DNA of 64,000 nucleotides from Bin55 sp965116055 (lineage in GTDB: Bacteria; Pseudomonadota; Gammaproteobacteria; Pseudomonadales; Azotimanducaceae), in assembly GCA_965116055.1 (NCBI GenBank), contig OZ220466.1, positions 1,364,001-1,428,000 of the forward strand. The letters are read 5' to 3'. Made by a program: the position numbers and the translations under genes. Below are positions 59,349 through 64,000 of the stretch, one piece after another. How positions within the stretch are numbered: the first letter of the stretch is position 1; every line of letters begins with the position of its first letter. The notes under the pieces are model-generated. The model had not been told where the DNA came from, did not search any database, and worked only from the letters and a program-made list of their open reading frames with translations.

Positions 59349-60644
59349 ATGCCGATGTCGGTATCTGGTCAACGAGTAGAGTCGGAAGTTTCAGCCATCG
59401 CTTCGCAGCGTGCACGGGTTGAAAAGTCGCGCACGTTCGAATCCGTGCGCGATTTTGCGCATCAGCATGGGCTACAGCGCGTGGCGCCTCAACAGATCGT
59501 TGTAGGAGGTACGAACGGAAAAAGTACAACTGTGTCCTATCTTCAGCAAATACTATCGCGGATAGGTCTACGCGTAGGCAGTACCACATCGCCACATCTC
59601 CACGATTTCTGCGAACGCATCAGACTTGATGGCGTCAATGTAGCACCACAAGAATGTTTGACGGCCGTTCTAGGTATTGCGTCTCTATCTGATACATTAC
59701 CTTTGACCTATTTCGATTTGACCACACTGGCAGCACTTTGTTTATTTAAACGTTGGCGCGTAGACGTTGCAATCGTTGAGGTCGGTCTAGGAGGCCGACT
59801 AGATTGCGCTAATGTGGTTGATGCTGATGTGGCAGTTATTACCAATGTCGATCTGGATCATAAAGAAATTCTTGGCGAGAGCATTCAGGCTATTAGTGTA
59901 GAAAAGGTGCCGATCGCGCGTGCTGGTAAGCCCCTTGTATATGGCAGTACTCGCGAGAATAGGGTCATTGCACAGTTTGCGCTGGAACGCCAGTGTCCCG
60001 TGTTTCAGTTGGGTCGCGAATTCGGGCGTGTTAGAGACGGTACGATCTTTATGACGACAAACAATAAGCAGCAGTCGGTATCTGGTCGGTTCAAGCCGAA
60101 CATAAATCATGAAGCGTTCTTAGCAGCTGTGCAAACAGCAGCATTGCTACCCCACGTTAACGATCAAGTATGGTCATCCTTGGGGTGCTTGGCAAAGCCA
60201 CCGGGGCGATTTGAGCACATTCGTGCGCTTGAGCGCGGTTGGATACTGGATATTGCGCACAACCCAGCCGGTGTGAGTTTCCTTCTAGCTGGGCTTGGCA
60301 ACGAAAATATCAACGAGTGCGTGGCGGTTTTTGGATGTTTGAGAGACAAGGATGTTCGAGGCATATGTGAGGCAACTTCGTCGTTGGTTCCTGATCAAGC
60401 TCGGATAAGGGATTGGGTTTTTACTGATTCTTACGGTAATCGCGGCTTGTCGGCCCACTCGCTTATGAAGATTTTGCCTCGTTCGCCTGACCGAAGCTAT
60501 GTCGAGCCGGCATTAAGCGGAGCTTTAAATCGAGCCGTAGATCTCGCGAAAAATGACGTACCGATTGTTGTATTTGGATCTGTCGATGTCGTTTCACGGG
60601 CAAGGAATTTCTTGATGGCTCGCACTATGGTCAACGCCACGTAA
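59349..60644 (+). CDS. folC: Folylpolyglutamate/dihydrofolate synthase FolC
   Basis: FolC adds glutamate to dihydropteroate and to folates. The 431-residue Mur-ligase-type protein has the P-loop GGTNGKST at 53-60, EVGLGGRLDCANVVDADVAV, TNVDLDHKEILG, and WILDIAHNPAG in the C-terminal domain. It begins at ATG 59349 immediately after the trpA stop codon and its stop shares a base with the next ATG at 60644. Length is normal. Confidence 0.92.
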   Translation: MPMSVSGQRVESEVSAIASQRARVEKSRTFESVRDFAHQHGLQRVAPQQIVVGGTNGKSTTVSYLQQILSRIGLRVGSTTSPHLHDFCERIRLDGVNVAPQECLTAVLGIASLSDTLPLTYFDLTTLAALCLFKRWRVDVAIVEVGLGGRLDCANVVDADVAVITNVDLDHKEILGESIQAISVEKVPIARAGKPLVYGSTRENRVIAQFALERQCPVFQLGREFGRVRDGTIFMTTNNKQQSVSGRFKPNINHEAFLAAVQTAALLPHVNDQVWSSLGCLAKPPGRFEHIRALERGWILDIAHNPAGVSFLLAGLGNENINECVAVFGCLRDKDVRGICEATSSLVPDQARIRDWVFTDSYGNRGLSAHSLMKILPRSPDRSYVEPALSGALNRAVDLAKNDVPIVVFGSVDVVSRARNFLMARTMVNAT

Positions 60645-61165
60645 TGCAAATCCGGACTCGCGATCGGATCGTCGGTGGCGTTGTCTTAGCCGCGCTCGCC
60701 GTGATTTTTGTACCGATGCTGTTTGATGAACCTACCGGCCCGTCGTTAGAGATTGAGCCCATGGCAGAACTTGCGATCGAACCAGTAGGCGACATACCTT
60801 CGCCCGATGTGGGCGAAGTGATAAAAAGGCGCGGCGAACTGAGAGAAATCGTCAGTGAGGACGGTTTTCTGGTGGAGACCGCTACACGCTTAGGAGATGT
60901 AACTCTTGACACTCCAATATCGGAGACGAAGACTTGGGCCGTTCAACTCGGCAGCTTTCGGAATGAAGAAAGCGCGAACGCATTACGCGAACGACTCAAG
61001 GAGGACGGGCAGCGAACTTGGGTGTCTCGGGCTAAGATTGACGGGAACATAATGACCCGCGTTGCGGTGGGACCATTCAGTGAGCTTGTTGCGGCAAACG
61101 AATTCCGCGACCTCGCTAAGACCCGTTACGAACTTGATGCTGTAGTCGTAGCGTTTAGACCTTGA
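60644..61165 (+). CDS. SPOR-domain cell-division protein (DedD-like)
   Basis: The 173-residue protein has a short cytoplasmic start, one membrane helix (IVGGVVLAALAVIFVPMLF), an acidic linker and a C-terminal SPOR domain (about 100-172, AVQLGSFRNEESANAL) that in the family binds septal peptidoglycan. Position between folC and cvpA matches dedD. The start codon overlaps the folC stop (TAATG). It is shorter than E. coli DedD mainly in the linker. Confidence 0.82.
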   Translation: MQIRTRDRIVGGVVLAALAVIFVPMLFDEPTGPSLEIEPMAELAIEPVGDIPSPDVGEVIKRRGELREIVSEDGFLVETATRLGDVTLDTPISETKTWAVQLGSFRNEESANALRERLKEDGQRTWVSRAKIDGNIMTRVAVGPFSELVAANEFRDLAKTRYELDAVVVAFRP

Positions 61166-61656
61166 GCGTGTTCAACTTTTGGGATCTCGGCTTCGGTGTG
61201 CTTGTGCTGATTTCAGCTTATGTGGGTTACTCTCGCGGAGCACTCGTAGATACGGTCGAGACGCTCGTTTTTTTTATTGCGATAGTTGGCGGCTTAGTTC
61301 TAGGCGTACTCGTGGGTGATTTGATTTTTGGCACTTCCCCTCAAGATCGGAGTCCATGGGGGATGCCGGTTGGTTTTATTGTCGTATTCAGCATCGTAAC
61401 AATCGTTGGTGGGATCATAAGGAAACTAATCAAGTCCATCATGGGCGAGAGCGAGCTGCGAGCCGCGGATAGAACGATTGGACTGGCGTTAGGTGTTTTT
61501 CGTGGTTTTTTACTCGTGTTGGTCATCATTGCTTGTGTGTTGCGTTGGTTGCCGAACTCGCCGAAGCTGGTGGCTTCGTTTTCGTATAACTGGCTTGCGG
61601 TATTTCATGAAGATACCCGCGCGCTTATAGAGTTTTTAGTTAGTTGGGTGAATTAG
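61162..61656 (+). CDS. cvpA: CvpA family membrane protein
   Basis: The 164-residue protein has four hydrophobic segments, beginning NFWDLGFGVLVLISAYVGYS, with GIIRKLIKSI between the third and fourth. This is the CvpA family layout. It starts at TTG 61162 (or GTG 61168) overlapping the preceding gene by four bases. It lies upstream of purF, as in E. coli. CvpA is needed for colicin V production in E. coli, but its core role is unclear; purine-repressor control is likely shared with purF. Confidence 0.88.
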   Translation: MSVFNFWDLGFGVLVLISAYVGYSRGALVDTVETLVFFIAIVGGLVLGVLVGDLIFGTSPQDRSPWGMPVGFIVVFSIVTIVGGIIRKLIKSIMGESELRAADRTIGLALGVFRGFLLVLVIIACVLRWLPNSPKLVASFSYNWLAVFHEDTRALIEFLVSWVN

Positions 61657-61690
61657 ATTCGAGTAGCACTATGCAAGAGGGAGTCTAGAC

Positions 61691-63229
61691 GTGTGCGGTG
61701 TGGTTGGCATTGTCGGTGGAACGCCGATCAATCAAGATCTTTATGACGCTTTGCTGATTCTTCAGCACCGCGGTCAGGACGCGGCCGGGATGGCAATCTC
61801 GGATGGTGATCGACTCGCTCTACGTAAGGCCAATGGCTTAGTCACCGAAGTCTTTCAAGAGCGTCATATGTTGCGCGCCCGCGGCAATCTGGGCGTCGGG
61901 CACGTGCGCTACCCCACGGCAGGTACTGCCACATCGGCTGAAGCGCAACCGATGTACGTCAATGCTCCCTGTGGTATCTGCATGGCACATAACGGCAATA
62001 TCACCAACGCTAGAACACTACGACACGATATCACAACGAAATACAACCGCCATCTTAATACACGATCCGACTCTGAAATACTGCTGAACGTATTCGCGCA
62101 CGAATTACAGAATAGCGATCAGGCGGTCAGCGAACCTGCTAGCGTTTTCAATGCAGTGACCGCAGTGCATCAGCAGTGCATTGGCGCTTATGCAGTCGTA
62201 GCGCTCGTCATTGGTAGCGGTATCGTCGGCTTTCGGGATCCTCGAGGCATACGTCCGTTGGTAGTCGGTCAGCGTAGAAATGCCGAGTCAGGGCGAATGG
62301 ATTACATCCTCGCGAGTGAAACGGCCGCGCTGGATATTTTGGGATTTGAGTTGCTGCGGGATGTTGAGCCTGGCGAAGCTTGCTACATCACGGAAAATGG
62401 CGAATTGCATATGCAGCAATGCGCTGAACAGCATGCTTATACCCCATGTATATTCGAATACATCTACTTGGCGCGACCAGATTCTGTATTGGACAAGATA
62501 TCTGTTTACAAGGCGCGCTTGAGTATGGGCGAAGCGTTGGCTGACCAAGTCGTAAAACGCTTCCCTGCAGGCCAGCACGATGTTGATGTGGTCATACCTA
62601 TTCCAGAAACGAGTCGAACTGCAGCATTGCCACTAGCGCGACGCCTAGATGTCGCCTATCGCGAAGGATTCGTCAAAAATCGCTATATCGGACGAACCTT
62701 CATCATGCCCGGGCAATCCATTCGGAAAAAATCGGTGCGGCAGAAACTCAATGTGATCGAACTCGAAGTACGCGATAAGGTTGTGCTGCTTGTAGAAGAT
62801 TCGATCGTACGAGGTACGACAATCCTCGAAGTCATTGAACAGTGTCGCCAAGCCGGGGCTAAAAAGGTTTATCTTGCAAGCGCGGCACCACCAGTGCGCT
62901 ATCCGAATGTGTTCGGTATCGACATGCCGAGTACGGACGAATTCATCGCCACGAATCGTACCGAAACCGAGATTCAGGACATTTTGGGCGTCGATTTGCT
63001 CATTTATCAGAAACTTGACGATCTCAAGCGCGCGGTGAAGCGATGGAACGACGATATTACTGAATTCGAGTGTTCAATATTTGACGGACGCTACAACTGC
63101 GTAGGCGTTGACGATTCTTATCTGAGTCAGTTATCGCTTGAACGCAACGATTACACTAAAGCGATTGACGACGGGTTCGATATCGACTTGCCCGCCGACG
63201 AGCAGATAGACGCTCACATCAATGGCTGA
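61691..63229 (+). CDS. purF: Amidophosphoribosyltransferase
   Basis: PurF makes phosphoribosylamine from PRPP and glutamine, the first step of purine synthesis. The 512-residue protein starts at GTG 61691 with GAGGGAG seven bases upstream. This start is decisive because the residue after Met is the N-terminal nucleophile Cys of the glutaminase (CGVVGIVGG). HRGQDAAGMA and DSEILLNVF mark the Ntn domain, and VLLVEDSIVRGTT is the PRPP loop. It overlaps the next gene by eight bases. Compared with E. coli PurF it is of equal size and lacks a long propeptide. Confidence 0.95.
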   Translation: MCGVVGIVGGTPINQDLYDALLILQHRGQDAAGMAISDGDRLALRKANGLVTEVFQERHMLRARGNLGVGHVRYPTAGTATSAEAQPMYVNAPCGICMAHNGNITNARTLRHDITTKYNRHLNTRSDSEILLNVFAHELQNSDQAVSEPASVFNAVTAVHQQCIGAYAVVALVIGSGIVGFRDPRGIRPLVVGQRRNAESGRMDYILASETAALDILGFELLRDVEPGEACYITENGELHMQQCAEQHAYTPCIFEYIYLARPDSVLDKISVYKARLSMGEALADQVVKRFPAGQHDVDVVIPIPETSRTAALPLARRLDVAYREGFVKNRYIGRTFIMPGQSIRKKSVRQKLNVIELEVRDKVVLLVEDSIVRGTTILEVIEQCRQAGAKKVYLASAAPPVRYPNVFGIDMPSTDEFIATNRTETEIQDILGVDLLIYQKLDDLKRAVKRWNDDITEFECSIFDGRYNCVGVDDSYLSQLSLERNDYTKAIDDGFDIDLPADEQIDAHING

Positions 63230-63716
63230 AGATCTGTCCAGGAAGCCGGGCAATGCACATCATGCCAAGCATTTCCTAAAACCGCGACAACGCTCAACCC
63301 CTTGCGTAGGAATCTGTTCGACGTCACACGGCGACTTTGTATGTCGCGGCTGTAAACGTTTCTTTAATGAAGTTCGTGACTGGCAGAGCTTCTCGTCGGA
63401 ACAACGGGAAATGGTTCTGTCTCGCCTAGGGGCATTGAAACGCGACAGTGTACTAGCAGTTGTCCGTATAGACAACGCGTCGTTACTTTTTGATAAAACG
63501 AATACGCTTGTAGCCCAGGATGATTCGGATCTAGCGTTGCGCGTTTATGAAGCGTTAGCAAGGTGTGAAGGCGATTACGCCGGTTGGGGACTTCATCGTC
63601 CATACGATGTTGCTGGTTCGGAAGACCCGCTGAATGTGCTCAAGCACATTGAGGATTTCTACTACGAAGCGTCGCGCAGCACATTCGAGCAAATTTACAA
63701 GATTCGGAGTCGCTAA
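63222..63716 (+). CDS. DUF1289-containing protein
   Basis: The 164-residue protein has an N-terminal DUF1289 motif (about 28-60): STPCVGICS, then CRGCKRFFNEVRDW. Its four cysteines are spaced as in the family, which is thought to bind an iron-sulfur cluster or metal. The remaining 100 residues (LLFDKTNTLVAQDDSDLALR onward) are an extra C-terminal domain longer than the usual stand-alone DUF1289 proteins, rich in charged residues. The start ATG overlaps the end of purF by eight bases. Function unknown. Confidence 0.75.
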   Translation: MAEDLSRKPGNAHHAKHFLKPRQRSTPCVGICSTSHGDFVCRGCKRFFNEVRDWQSFSSEQREMVLSRLGALKRDSVLAVVRIDNASLLFDKTNTLVAQDDSDLALRVYEALARCEGDYAGWGLHRPYDVAGSEDPLNVLKHIEDFYYEASRSTFEQIYKIRSR

Positions 63717-63765
63717 CGTTGCTTGCCACCACTAATTGAAGCTTGTGCGCTGTAGAACGCCGGTA

Positions 63766-63788
63766 TCATGGATTCGAGAAGTCCATGA
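63766..63788. terminator. First hairpin after the DUF1289 gene
   Basis: TCATGGA (63766-63772) pairs with TCCATGA (63782-63788) around a 9-base loop. It lacks a T-run but stands next to a second hairpin, and together they may form a termination region. Confidence 0.35.
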
Positions 63789-63793
63789 GCAGA

Positions 63794-63816
63794 TTGATCT
63801 GTTGTTTTTAGATCAA
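63794..63816. terminator. Second hairpin after the DUF1289 gene
   Basis: TTGATCT (63794-63800) pairs with AGATCAA (63810-63816), with the loop GTTGTTTTT. On the plus strand the T-run is in the loop rather than after the stem, so termination efficiency is uncertain. Confidence 0.35.
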
Positions 63817-64000
63817 GCAAATTGCGAGAAAAAGCAGTAGCTTCGGTTATGTCTTTGATTCACCAGTGTGGAACGGATTGGGCCTTTGCCGCAGGTTTGC
63901 ACGGATCTCACGAGAAGAACTCAAGCACTTCAATGGGCGATGAAACTTGAAATGACCGTTGATAAAACAAATTCGGGGCCCGCTAGTCATGTGCGATAAC

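Larger units (their letters stand above)
63717..64000. other. Gene-free right end of the window
   Basis: About 280 bases follow the DUF1289 gene without a convincing gene. Two hairpins listed separately probably end the leuC-to-DUF1289 run. A 31-codon ORF from about 63849 has no support and is not called. Confidence 0.45.

Noticed and set aside
1..64000. Search for CRISPR arrays, rRNA genes, origins and integrase attachment sites
   Set aside because: No regularly spaced repeats, no rRNA-like sequence, no DnaA-box cluster and no integrase with flanking direct repeats were found by eye. XerD at 15112 is the housekeeping recombinase.

Overview
This 64 kb window is a piece of a gammaproteobacterial chromosome, probably from an uncultivated free-living or host-associated lineage. 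The evidence is a set of conserved gammaproteobacterial gene orders: ffh divergent from ypjD-corB; rpsP-rimM-trmD-rplS; xerD-dsbC; sdhCDAB; sucAB-lpd-sucCD; and leuCDB-asd-truA-trpF...folC-dedD-cvpA-purF. Base composition looks close to 50% G+C. About a third of the genes start with TTG or GTG. No rRNA, CRISPR array or convincing tRNA was seen. The genus cannot be named from the sequence alone.

Layout. 1-1436: sulfur assimilation (the C-terminal end of cysB, then glutaredoxin-like and cysH genes on the opposite strand). 1799-7062: one co-directional operon for the methylcitrate cycle (prpB, prpC, prpD), a gamma-class carbonic anhydrase-like protein and purT. 7258-9130: leuA behind a probable leucine-rich leader peptide with two competing hairpins. 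9238-16814: housekeeping block (corB, ypjD, ffh, rpsP, rimM, trmD, rplS, xerD, dsbC). 16960-20168: succinate dehydrogenase sdhCDAB.

20169-37460 is an accessory island of about 17 kb. It lies between sdhB and sucA, genes that are adjacent in many relatives. It carries a type II restriction-modification set (C5 methyltransferase, putative endonuclease, Vsr), a decayed IS1595-type transposase, two related degenerate sequences flanking a small secreted protein gene, an LLM flavin oxidoreductase, two alpha/beta hydrolases, a Coq4-like protein, a large MmeI-like restriction-modification fusion, a frameshifted HigA antitoxin relic, a complete DarT-DarG DNA ADP-ribosylation toxin-antitoxin pair and a Gfo/Idh/MocA dehydrogenase. 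It reads as a defence island with insertion scars.

37461-45059: sucA, sucB, lpd, sucC and sucD, which with sdhCDAB cover 2-oxoglutarate to fumarate. 45154-50084: htpG, gpsA, a DUF4892-type envelope protein and aroC. 50378-51266: two tandem paralogous small exported proteins of unknown function, the second frameshifted. 51670-63716: a long biosynthetic run, leuC-leuD-leuB-asd-truA-trpF-trpB-trpA-folC-SPOR-cvpA-purF-DUF1289, largely with overlapping or nearly touching genes. It supplies leucine, the aspartate family, tryptophan, folate and purines. Here trpBA sit where accD is usual.

The most interesting items are the leucine leader upstream of leuA, the DarTG/MmeI-like/Vsr defence island that splits the TCA cluster, the paired degenerate repeats at 23.6-25.0 kb, and the duplicated cysteine-containing exported proteins at 50.4-51.3 kb.
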